The position numbers and the translations under genes are program-made. Below, one piece after another: positions 1 to 6,380 of a DNA stretch of 13,642 nucleotides. The notes below the pieces were generated by a model. The model worked only from the letters and a program-made list of their open reading frames with translations, was not told the origin of the DNA and ran no database searches. Every line of letters begins with the position of its first letter. The first letter of the stretch is position 1. The DNA is from an uncultured Bacteroidales bacterium (lineage in GTDB: Bacteria > Bacteroidota > Bacteroidia > Bacteroidales > F082): positions 1 to 13,642 of the forward strand of contig CALEMB010000011.1 of assembly GCA_937902805.1 (NCBI GenBank), in the 5' to 3' direction.

Positions 1-50
1 TTTAAGTTATACATTCAAATTTAAACCGTCCAATTTTTTAGTGGACACTA
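1..50. mobile_element. Possible insertion-sequence end abutting broken cas6
   Basis: The cas6 frame stops making sense here. Read on the minus strand, the sequence right after the cas6 break is TAGTGTCCAC, an A-rich stretch, then TTGGACGG. It contains a short inverted repeat, GTCCA at 28-32 and TGGAC at 42-46 on the plus strand, separated by a T-rich spacer. Terminal sequences starting TGTCC are common in several transposon families, and an insertion would explain the missing cas6 3' end. No transposase or second end lies inside the window, so this is inference from position and shape only. A simple deletion junction is the main alternative. Confidence 0.25.
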
Positions 51-539
51 ATGATGCAGTGTATCATCTTCTGGAATACCAGCAATTCTCATTTTTGTCC
101 GAAGTGTTTCTTCCATTAGCTTTCCGCAATCTGGATTGTCAAAATAGTATTCGGTGGTTTTATTGTCAACTTGCCTTTTTATCAAAATGGGGCTGCCTAA
201 TCTGAAAAGCTTTCGTTGAGAGAAATCAGGTGTTTCTTCGATGACAACATCAGTTACAAACATTCCACAAAACAATTCGGGTTCCGTCCTAAGTTTGGCT
301 AGCACGTCTTTTAACCTTTTAGTGTCATAGAAGCTGATAAACAAAGAAGAACCTTTCGGACAATTCAAATTTTTCCCCGAAATCTGGGCGTTTTGTAACC
401 ATGAAAAAGAATACAGCGATATTTCACCATGCTCCTCGTTGTTCTCGCCTAACCATTTGTGAAGAGTTCCCGTTAGTTTTTGTTGGTAATTGAAGGGGAT
501 TGATGATGTGTTTGGTGTGGTGTGTATGTGTAATCTCAT
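48..539 (-). pseudogene. cas6: CRISPR endoribonuclease Cas6, 3'-truncated remnant
   Basis: Cas6 cuts the CRISPR precursor transcript within each repeat to make crRNAs. The 163 residues match the front part of Bacteroidetes Cas6: a basic first strand (MRLHIH), the IPFNYQ signature at 14-19, a helix with H27 and W29, and an aromatic strand LYSFSWL at 42-48. Later come the FRLGSPILIKR segment (about 112-122), a TEYYFD segment and the helix ending RTKMRIAGIPEDD. Cas6 proteins usually run to about 220-270 residues and end in a glycine-rich loop that binds RNA. Here the frame ends in DDTLHH and stop, so the last quarter to third, including that loop, is absent. H27 and H37 are possible catalytic histidines but cannot be assigned by eye. 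The gene is visibly AT-richer than its neighbours. No repeat array or other cas gene is in the window. Probably inactive; the family call is fairly firm, the cause of truncation is not. Confidence 0.75.
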
Positions 540-568
540 GTTTGAATAATTCTTTTATTATTGAATTG

Positions 569-600
569 CAAATATACAAATTTTTTGATGGTTTTCCCAA
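569..600 (-). promoter_or_regulatory. Putative promoter of cas6
   Basis: On the minus strand there is TATATTTG (569-576), an exact TAnnTTTG Bacteroidetes -7 box. A TTGG at 597-600 lies 20 nt upstream as a -33 element. The start codon at 539 would follow a leader of about 24 nt. This suggests the truncated gene may still be transcribed. Confidence 0.5.
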
Positions 601-664
601 GGTTTTGGTTTTATAACAAAAAATCATGACAATATTTTGGGCAGAATTGTGGTTGTGATTTATG

Positions 665-746
665 TTGTAGGGGCGGACCCATGTGTCCGCCCATTTATGC
701 ATGATGGTTTGATGATTAGGGCGCACACATGGGTGCGCCCCTACAA
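665..746. repeat. REP / inverted REP pair (BIME-like double hairpin)
   Basis: Two hairpins face each other. The first is GTAG (667-670) followed by GGGCGGAC (671-678), a 6-nt loop and GTCCGCCC (685-692). The second is GGGCGCAC (719-726), a 6-nt loop, GTGCGCCC (733-740) and CTAC (741-744). Both 8-bp stems are perfect. The whole arms (665-692 and 719-746) are inverted copies that match at 26 of 28 positions, and the two differences are a paired swap that keeps each stem intact. A GTAG tetranucleotide just 5' of a hairpin is the hallmark of REP elements mobilised by REP-associated tyrosine (IS200-like, RAYT) transposases. The pair lies between the divergent cas6 and preA promoters. Confidence 0.85.
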
Positions 747-781
747 TTTTTTCCAAAATCCCATAAAAACCAAAAATTTTT

Positions 782-789
782 TACCTTTG
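782..789 (+). promoter_or_regulatory. Putative promoter (-7 box) of the preA-like gene
   Basis: TACCTTTG matches the Bacteroidetes -7 consensus TAnnTTTG exactly and lies 29 nt before the ATG at 819. No convincing -33 box was seen in the A-rich stretch upstream. The position rules out the longer reading frame starting at 729, which would begin upstream of the transcript and inside the REP element. Confidence 0.5.
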
Positions 790-818
790 TCACTGCAAAA
801 CACCTTAAATATTGCCCC

Positions 819-2288
819 ATGAATAGAAAAATGCATATCCAAGAAGAGGCGGCGCGCTGCCTGTTGTGTGCCGATGCGCCTTGCAGCCACGTCTGCAAAA
901 ACGGAGACCCCGCCCGAGCTATTCAGGCCATTCGATTCGGCAATGAGGCCATTGCCGGACAATGGGTCGAGAATTGTAACGAGGCAGAATTGCAAGCCGC
1001 CGAAGAGGCCTGCATCCATTACGACAGGCCTATCCGCATTAGGGAACTGATGGCGGCTGTCAAAGGGACGAAGGTGCAGAAGGATTTGCCCAGCCTCGCC
1101 ATCGACTTCTGCGGCATCCATTGCGAGAATCCTTTCTTCCTTGCTTCATCAGCCGTATGTACCAACTACGAGATGGTGGCGCGTGCCTTTGATGCTGGAT
1201 GGGCGGGCGTGTTCTACAAGACCATCTGTATGGATGACATCCATGAGGTGTCGCCACGCTTCGATGCAGTGTACGATAGCGGCAATCACGGAAACTTCTT
1301 CGCCTTCCGTAATATGGAGCAGTTGAGCGAGAACCCCGTGGAGGTGGATTTCGACATTCTGCGGAGACTGAAACAGAATTATCCTGCGAAAGTGGTTGTC
1401 TCCAGTATCATGGGGAAGAACGAAGATGATTGGATCAATCTGGCCAAGAAAGCAGAGGAAGCAGGCTGCGATGCCGTGGAACTCAACTATTCCTGTCCGC
1501 AGATGCGTCAGACGGGTATGGGTAGTGATGTGGGACAAGACCCGGAGTTGGTCACTTTCTTCACGGCTTACGTCAAACGCAGTGTGAAAATCCCCGTCAT
1601 CCCCAAGATGACGCCCAACATCGCTCATATCTCAGATCCGGCCATGGGTGCCTATTTTGCAGGTGCCGATGCCATCTCCGCCATCAATACCATCAAAAGT
1701 GTGACTATGGGCGAAGGCTCAGAGGTGAACGGTTGCCAGACCGGTTCCGGACTTTCGGGACGTGCCGTCAAACCCATTGCCTTGCGCCATATTCTGGCTA
1801 TGGTTAAGAATCCTATGATGAAGAATGTTCAATACAGCGGCATTGGCGGCATCGAGACTTGGCGTGACGCATTGGAATTCATTCAGCTGGGCTGTCGAAA
1901 TGTGCAGGTGTGCACCGCAGTGATGCAGTATGGCTACCGCATCATTGACGACATGATTCTGGGCTTGCAGCACCACATGGCTGAGAAGGGTGTCGAGCAT
2001 GTTGACGAGTTGGTTGGCGAGTTGCTGCCCAAGTTTTATCTGCCCTCCGACCTCAACCGCGACACCATCGCGTATCCCACCTTCGACCGAGAGAAATGCA
2101 TCGGCTGCGGTCGTTGCTTCACTTCCTGCCAAGACGGTGGACATCAGGCTATCACCTTCGATGCCCACTTGCGTCAGCCACGCCTTGATGGGAAGCGTTG
2201 TGTGGGCTGTCACCTCTGCCGCCTTGTTTGTCCGGTGGGTGCCATCGGTGTTGCGAAACGTATCAACAAGAAGAAATTAGAACCGTAA
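819..2288 (+). CDS. preA: Dihydropyrimidine dehydrogenase PreA-like subunit with extra N-terminal Fe-S domain
   Basis: Predicted cytosolic FMN/iron-sulfur enzyme reducing uracil or thymine to the 5,6-dihydro form. The 489 residues fall into three parts. Residues 8-75 resemble the N-terminal Fe-S domain of PreT and eukaryotic DPD (C14, C17, C22, C26, then C53 and C65). Residues about 92-400 are a dihydroorotate-dehydrogenase-type barrel with NYSCPQM at 223-229 and GIGGIETW. The C-terminus is a two-cluster ferredoxin domain (C427/430/433/437 and C461/464/467/471). E. coli PreA lacks the first part and needs PreT; here that domain is fused on, but no FAD/NADPH domain follows it. The position of the catalytic Cys of mammalian DPD (LACGQD) is V238 (SDVGQD), which as I recall is normal for bacterial PreA. 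ATG 819 is chosen from the promoter and homology; ATG 831 is also possible. The stop overlaps the convergent receptor gene. Confidence 0.85.
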   Translation: MNRKMHIQEEAARCLLCADAPCSHVCKNGDPARAIQAIRFGNEAIAGQWVENCNEAELQAAEEACIHYDRPIRIRELMAAVKGTKVQKDLPSLAIDFCGIHCENPFFLASSAVCTNYEMVARAFDAGWAGVFYKTICMDDIHEVSPRFDAVYDSGNHGNFFAFRNMEQLSENPVEVDFDILRRLKQNYPAKVVVSSIMGKNEDDWINLAKKAEEAGCDAVELNYSCPQMRQTGMGSDVGQDPELVTFFTAYVKRSVKIPVIPKMTPNIAHISDPAMGAYFAGADAISAINTIKSVTMGEGSEVNGCQTGSGLSGRAVKPIALRHILAMVKNPMMKNVQYSGIGGIETWRDALEFIQLGCRNVQVCTAVMQYGYRIIDDMILGLQHHMAEKGVEHVDELVGELLPKFYLPSDLNRDTIAYPTFDREKCIGCGRCFTSCQDGGHQAITFDAHLRQPRLDGKRCVGCHLCRLVCPVGAIGVAKRINKKKLEP

Positions 2289-4700
2289 GGTCAGATTGCC
2301 CATAATATTGAATCCCGCCATCGGGATGAAACCGATTTGATAGTAGCGGTTGTCGTTTGGGTGACCATAACTATCGCAGATGGCCGAATAAACCCAGCCG
2401 CTGGCGGCGTAGCGCTTGTTGAAGATATTGTTGAAGCTTATACTTACAACGGCTTCCTTCGGGAGGCTGCCCGGTTTCATGGTGTAACCGAGTCTCACGT
2501 TCGATGTGGAGAAAGCCGGCAGCGAGCGGTCGAGGTTCTGGGTGTTGTCGAGATACATCCTTGAGACGTAGTTGGTGTGCCAAGTGGCCTCAAAGCCTTT
2601 GTAATGGAAGGTGATGAAGCCGTTAAGGATAGCGGAAGGCGAAAAGGCCAAGGTCGAGTTGTCGTAGTGGATGACATCAAAACCGTCGCCATCGTAGGCG
2701 TTTCCGTTGGCATCGACGTTGCCTTCCCAATCGTCCCAATTCTCAACATACTCGTCGAAGTCCTTGATTTTGTTTCGACTCAAGGCGGCATTGGCCTCGA
2801 TAGTCAGCCAATTGGTGGGATTCACACCAGCTTGTAACTCAACGCCCATTCTATAGGAATCCTTGATGTTGGTAGTCAAAGCCTCACCGATGTCGCTGAC
2901 GGCACCAGTCTGCACGAATTGGTCGGTGTAGTCCATATAATAGAAGTTGACGCCCGCCTGCCAGATGTGTCCGTTATAGTCGTATCCTAGTTCATAGTCA
3001 AGGAGACGCTCGGGCTTCGGGAAAGGATAGGAGCCGTTGTCAGTGAAATTGTTGCGCTCGGGCTCGCGGTGGCTCATGGCCACAGAAGCATAGGCGTGAT
3101 GATTGTTCAGATTCCACGAAATACCGCCCTTTGGATTGAAGAAGGGGTAAGGCTCATAGATGTTGAGTGGCTGGTTGTAATATCCACTCTCGTCATCGTA
3201 GAACTTGTCATTGATACCCGTGGTTTTAAAGGTCACGTAACGGAATTGCAGGTCTCCAAAAATACTCCATTGGTCGGTGATGTTGAAAGCCGCTTTGACG
3301 AAGGCACTTCCGTCCATTTTGTTGGCATCGGAGTCATAATATTTGTGATCTCCATTGTACAAATACTTTGTGGCGACGTCTTCGTTGGCGATGTAGCTGA
3401 TGTATCCGAAGTGGTTTCCGATGAAATCCTGTAACGCAATGCCACCGATAACATTCCACCGCTTGCTTTTGTAATTGGCGTTCCAAATCAAGCCGAAAGT
3501 ATGCTGCGTGAGGCCTTTCTTGCGGACGAAATCGGTGCGTTTCACCTGACTTCCATCAGGATAGTAATAGGTCATGCCGAACTTCGAGAGCTTGTTGTTG
3601 GGACGGAACTCTTCATAATAGCCGTAGCCATAGGTGTAGTGCAGCGTTGCCGTTGTCGACCAGTGCTCGTTGATTTCCCAAACGGCGGAGAGGATGTTGT
3701 GATTTTGCCAGAAGTTGTCGGTGGTGCGGTCCCAATAGCTGCCGTCATTCATCTTGTAGCGTTCGGTGATATAGTTGCCGTTCTCGTCTTGCATGAAATT
3801 GCCGTCTTCGTCATAGACGAGGTGCTCGTATAAAGAGTTGTATTGTCCCAGTCCGACACGATACATATCAGCGTAGGTCTTGATGCCCGTGTGCATGCCG
3901 TATGTGCCATCCATGAGACTCATGTCATTGTCGCCAGCAGTCACGCCGTTCCAGGCTTGACCGGTCCTCTCAAAGTTGCCGATATTTTTGTAGCGAAGTT
4001 GGAAGTTCTTATTGATATAGGTGATGCCACCGTAATAGCTGCCGCTACGGCCTTTTGTGCCATGAATGAAGCCGTCGGTGTTGGTCTGGTGATATGCTCC
4101 GTCGATGATGAGATGTTTTCCTAACAGGCCCGTCGAGGCTTTCGCACCGAAGTTGGTAGTGCTGAACGAGCCGTAGGAGCCTGTGACTTCGGCACTTGGT
4201 AGCAAGGAAGGCTCTGCTGTTGTCAAGGAGATTGTGCCGCCAAAGGCACCGTCGCCATTGGTGGAGGTGCCCACACCGCGTTGGATTTGCACGGAACTCA
4301 ACAATGAGCTGTAGCTGTTCATGTTGGCCCAGAACACGCATTGGTCTTCGGGTGAGTTGAGCGACACGCCGTCGAGGGTGACGTTGATGCGCGAGTCGCC
4401 TGCACCACGGATGCGCATATAAGACGTACCTGTGCCCACACCGTTCTCGCTCCAGGCGATGATGCCGGGCGTCTTGGCGAACAGGAAGGGCAACTCCTGA
4501 CCCGTCTTCGAGAAGTCGTTAAGTTCCATCTTGTTGATGTTGGTGACGGCGAAAGGCGCATTTTTCTGCACGCGCACGCCGCTGACAACCACCTCGTTGA
4601 GTTGCTCAAATTTCGTGGTGTCGAACACCACGTTGTTGTTTTGTGCATTCACATGGGCTGCAATGAACAATGCAGCAATACCAAAAAAGAATCTTTTCAT
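2277..4700 (-). CDS. TonB-dependent outer-membrane receptor, predicted thiamine importer
   Basis: An 807-residue receptor that would take a substrate across the outer membrane using TonB/ExbBD energy. It has a signal peptide (1-20, ending VNAQ), a TonB-box-like stretch LNEVVVSG, and a plug domain at about 35-150 (SYMRIRGAGDSRINVTLDGV, then SVQIQRGVGTS and GAFGGTISLTT). A long beta-barrel follows, ending in the usual terminal aromatic (LTLRF). There is no N-terminal carboxypeptidase-like domain and no SusD partner, which argues against a glycan system. The TPP riboswitch just upstream makes thiamine or a precursor the likely substrate, like the Bacteroides receptor called OMPthi. Unlike that case, no inner-membrane pnuT or thiamine pyrophosphokinase gene follows, because the next gene is convergent. 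ATG 4700 is chosen for the signal peptide; the upstream in-frame ATG at 4751 lies inside the riboswitch. Confidence 0.9.
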   Translation of the reverse strand: MKRFFFGIAALFIAAHVNAQNNNVVFDTTKFEQLNEVVVSGVRVQKNAPFAVTNINKMELNDFSKTGQELPFLFAKTPGIIAWSENGVGTGTSYMRIRGAGDSRINVTLDGVSLNSPEDQCVFWANMNSYSSLLSSVQIQRGVGTSTNGDGAFGGTISLTTAEPSLLPSAEVTGSYGSFSTTNFGAKASTGLLGKHLIIDGAYHQTNTDGFIHGTKGRSGSYYGGITYINKNFQLRYKNIGNFERTGQAWNGVTAGDNDMSLMDGTYGMHTGIKTYADMYRVGLGQYNSLYEHLVYDEDGNFMQDENGNYITERYKMNDGSYWDRTTDNFWQNHNILSAVWEINEHWSTTATLHYTYGYGYYEEFRPNNKLSKFGMTYYYPDGSQVKRTDFVRKKGLTQHTFGLIWNANYKSKRWNVIGGIALQDFIGNHFGYISYIANEDVATKYLYNGDHKYYDSDANKMDGSAFVKAAFNITDQWSIFGDLQFRYVTFKTTGINDKFYDDESGYYNQPLNIYEPYPFFNPKGGISWNLNNHHAYASVAMSHREPERNNFTDNGSYPFPKPERLLDYELGYDYNGHIWQAGVNFYYMDYTDQFVQTGAVSDIGEALTTNIKDSYRMGVELQAGVNPTNWLTIEANAALSRNKIKDFDEYVENWDDWEGNVDANGNAYDGDGFDVIHYDNSTLAFSPSAILNGFITFHYKGFEATWHTNYVSRMYLDNTQNLDRSLPAFSTSNVRLGYTMKPGSLPKEAVVSISFNNIFNKRYAASGWVYSAICDSYGHPNDNRYYQIGFIPMAGFNIMGNLTLRF

Positions 4701-4747
4701 CTTTTCAATTATTAGTTTACCAAATGTGAAGGGGAGAGTTGAAATAT

Positions 4748-4836
4748 CCAATCCCTACGCCGGCATTATCCGGATCAGGTTAGAGGGTATGATCTCAGCC
4801 TTTTCACCCTGCTTTGACAGGGAAGGCACCCCTTTG
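4748..4836 (-). promoter_or_regulatory. TPP riboswitch (THI element)
   Basis: Read on the minus strand, the conserved blocks are in the right order: GGGGTGCC (4825-4832), a variable P3 hairpin (CCCTGTCAAAGCAGGG), GGCTGAGATCATACCC with the pyrimidine-sensing CTGAGA at 4793-4798, ACCTGATC, and the pyrophosphate-side GGATAATGCC (4762-4771), then GTAGGGA. It ends 47 nt before the receptor start at 4700. High thiamine pyrophosphate should reduce expression. I see no obvious terminator in the short space before the ATG, so control of translation initiation or a weak hairpin is more likely; that part is inference. Confidence 0.95.
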
Positions 4837-4847
4837 TTTTTCGGCTG

Positions 4848-4881
4848 CAAAAATAGCACTTTTTTTGATTGCTTGGTCAAA
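4848..4881 (-). promoter_or_regulatory. Putative promoter of the riboswitch-receptor transcript
   Basis: The minus strand reads TATTTTTG at 4848-4855, an exact TAnnTTTG box, with TTTG at 4878-4881 as -33 element. The spacer is 22 nt, slightly long. Initiation would fall near 4840, immediately before the aptamer. The -33 element overlaps the outer end of the palindrome at 4881-4950. Confidence 0.5.
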
Positions 4882-4950
4882 AATTTTTGCCTTCTATGTC
4901 ATTCCTGCGTGGGACGGCGTAAGGATGGAATCTGTAGAAGGCAAAAATTT
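4881..4950. repeat. Long inverted repeat, 16-bp perfect arms
   Basis: Arms at 4881-4896 (AAATTTTTGCCTTCTA) and 4935-4950 are perfectly complementary. They enclose 38 nt that start GTCATTCCTGCG and carry a smaller ATTCC/GGAAT pairing. The shape is that of a small non-autonomous repeat (MITE or REP-like). It sits downstream of the exporter gene and upstream of the receptor promoter. Confidence 0.7.
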
Positions 4951-4980
4951 GTTATTGTACTACAAAACAATCGTTTACCG

Positions 4981-5075
4981 AAGAGCCTTGCCGAACATAG
5001 ATTCCCGCCATCCCACAAACCAACGTTGGAAATCGAAGATTCGACGTAGTCAATGACATGTTCGGCAGGGCTTTT
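4981..5075. repeat. Second inverted repeat, overlapping the exporter stop codon
   Basis: Arms at 4981-4998 and 5058-5075 match at 16 of 18 positions when one is inverted; the inner nine (GCCGAACAT / ATGTTCGGC) are perfect. The 59-nt interior holds two more small palindromes, CCAACGTTGG (5020-5029) and TCGAA-GA-TTCGA (5033-5044). The right arm runs into the stop codon of the exporter gene (5074-5076). It could end exporter transcription or stabilise the mRNA 3' end. Confidence 0.65.
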
Positions 5076-6162
5076 AGAAACCAATAAAATAGCATAGGTA
5101 GCCGAACAAAGCGGCCACTAAAATATTGATTATTTTAGCTTTAAGGAAGCTTCTTTTGCTCTCGGCCAGCAGCGGCAACGAGGCGTGACCATCTTGTGAG
5201 ATGGAGCTGGCCAGCAACACGGAGAACGGCACTGTGCCCGTAGCAAACAAGGTGACGAACAACAAATGCGGCCCCGACTCGGGGATGATGCCCACCAAAA
5301 CAGCCAACAGAATCATCCATGGGATGTTTTCGCTAATCATCTGCTCCAGGTTGAAATAATGTAGCCCGATTTGGATGACAAGCAGTGCACCAAAGGTCCA
5401 AAGGAAGATACTCAGGAAATGCTTGCGGATGATGTGCTCCCACAAGTGTTCCTTGACAAGGTGCTCAGGTGCCCTTGCGATGAACCACACCACAAAAAGA
5501 CTCACAACGGCGAAGATGAGATTCATCCAGTATTCGTCGAAGATGTTCAGCTGGGTATGGACGGCTTCTTCATGTTCATGCTCGTGTTCCAGCATACCGA
5601 AGGCAAGTGCCACAAGGAACAAAATCACGCCTAACAACAGGGCGATGCGCTCCGCGCTGGCGTGTTTCAGGTTACGGAAAGAGGATTTCTCGGGATGTGC
5701 GTTGTGCTCTTCGTCTTCCTCGTGGATTTGGTAACCTTCTTCGCAGCCTTCGTGATGGTGATGGGAGTGAGGCTTGGTAAACTTATCCACCAAAAGTCCC
5801 GCAAGGACAGCAATCACAAACAAAATCACCATCAGTAGCAGGGCTTCTTTGGGAATCATGGCGAGCATGACGAAGGCTTCGTCGCCCGACGAGGCAATCA
5901 TCATGGCGATCAAGGCACCGAAACTCAACAGCTTGTGCGAGTACATCGACACAGCGGCAAAACCGCCCATGCAGCCCGGGATGATGCCCAAGCCCGCGCC
6001 TAAGACGACCTGCCCAACGCGGTTCTGGTGCAACCGCGTGAACCATTTTCCGTGCGAATGGATGTTGACATACTCAATCATTAGCATCATGATAATCACT
6101 AATCCAGTGATTAAGATGCTGTTTCTCAGTACATCCAAAAACAAATCGATGAAATCGTGCAT
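5074..6162 (-). CDS. Putative 10-TM heavy-metal exporter (ArsP_2 type)
   Basis: A 362-residue inner-membrane protein with hydrophobic segments at about 15-33, 50-72, 78-102, 105-125, 172-190, 212-230, 250-270, 281-300, 303-320 and 343-361. It resembles the PF11449-type family annotated as putative arsenic or manganese exporter; the substrate is not proven for the family. Two soluble loops are rich in potential metal ligands: 132-157 (HSHHHH then Glu/His) and 193-202 (HEHEHEE). The sequence GIIP occurs twice, at 59-62 and 291-294, each followed by a similar helix pair and a Ser-Ser stretch with acidic or polar residues, suggesting an internal duplication. ATG 6162 is preferred over the longer frame from 6282, because that extension would be translated from a palindromic repeat and crosses the promoter. 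It diverges from rimM. A metal-linked role is likely; the exact ion cannot be given. Confidence 0.75.
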   Translation of the reverse strand: MHDFIDLFLDVLRNSILITGLVIIMMLMIEYVNIHSHGKWFTRLHQNRVGQVVLGAGLGIIPGCMGGFAAVSMYSHKLLSFGALIAMMIASSGDEAFVMLAMIPKEALLLMVILFVIAVLAGLLVDKFTKPHSHHHHEGCEEGYQIHEEDEEHNAHPEKSSFRNLKHASAERIALLLGVILFLVALAFGMLEHEHEHEEAVHTQLNIFDEYWMNLIFAVVSLFVVWFIARAPEHLVKEHLWEHIIRKHFLSIFLWTFGALLVIQIGLHYFNLEQMISENIPWMILLAVLVGIIPESGPHLLFVTLFATGTVPFSVLLASSISQDGHASLPLLAESKRSFLKAKIINILVAALFGYLCYFIGF

Positions 6163-6171
6163 TACTTTAAA

Positions 6172-6203
6172 TTGAGCGGCAAAAATAATAATTATTATCT
6201 TTG
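6172..6203 (+). promoter_or_regulatory. Putative promoter of rimM-trmN6
   Basis: TATCTTTG at 6196-6203 is an exact -7 box, with TTG at 6172-6174 placed 21 nt upstream. It gives a leader of about 170 nt before rimM (6381), most of it the palindromic repeat at 6250-6336. No closer TAnnTTTG box was seen. Confidence 0.5.
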
Positions 6204-6207
6204 CCGC
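6176..6207. promoter_or_regulatory. 32-bp near-perfect palindrome holding both divergent -7 boxes
   Basis: Half-sites 6176-6191 and 6192-6207 (outer ends GCGGCAAA and TTTGCCGC) match at 15 of 16 positions when one is inverted. The two outward-facing -7 boxes, minus 6180-6187 and plus 6196-6203, are symmetric parts of it, only 8 bp apart. Polymerase bound on one side would probably exclude the other. The symmetry also suits a dimeric regulator, but no regulator gene is in the window, so that is only a possibility. Confidence 0.6.
6180..6187 (-). promoter_or_regulatory. Putative promoter (-7 box) of the exporter gene
   Basis: The minus strand reads TATTTTTG, matching TAnnTTTG. Initiation about 6 nt downstream would leave a leader of only about 11 nt before ATG 6162. 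No clear -33 box is seen at the expected distance. Confidence 0.45.
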
Positions 6208-6249
6208 GAAAAAGAAAAAAGACCGGAATACCCCAACCGTTCTCTTTAC

Positions 6250-6336
6250 CGTCATTGCGGGCTTCGACCCGCAATCTCCCAAGCAAGAGGAATGTCTTTG
6301 CGTATGGGAGATGGCGGATGTTCCTCCGCCATGACG
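6250..6336. repeat. 87-bp palindromic repeat in the rimM leader
   Basis: Arms 6250-6281 and 6305-6336 begin and end with CGTCAT / ATGACG and meet at CTCCCA / TGGGAG. Each arm forms its own small hairpin: GCGGG-CTTCGA-CCCGC on the left, and GGCGGA-6 nt-TCCGCC on the right. The loop sequences differ between arms while the stems are kept. It shares the CGTCATTGCG end with the repeat at 11101-11189. If transcribed, it would form a strong structure in the 5' leader of rimM. Confidence 0.7.
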
Positions 6337-6380
6337 TCCAAGGGCGAGTGTGGCAATTCTTGGCCCATTGTCATCGTAAT

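Noticed and set aside
665..746. CRISPR repeats near cas6
   Set aside because: Only two inverted copies, not regularly spaced direct repeats; the GTAG heads identify REP elements.
729..818. Upstream start for the PreA-like protein
   Set aside because: The extension begins in the REP element, crosses the -7 box at 782-789 and has no similarity to the family.
637..822. Short reading frames across the REP pair
   Set aside because: Their translations are simply the two hairpin arms read through; they have no family similarity and overlap the promoters.
4701..4751. Upstream start for the TonB receptor
   Set aside because: It would begin in the 3' end of the TPP aptamer and would bury the signal peptide.
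6163..6282. N-terminal extension of the metal exporter
   Set aside because: It comes from the palindromic repeat and the divergent promoter, and lies upstream of the proposed transcript start.
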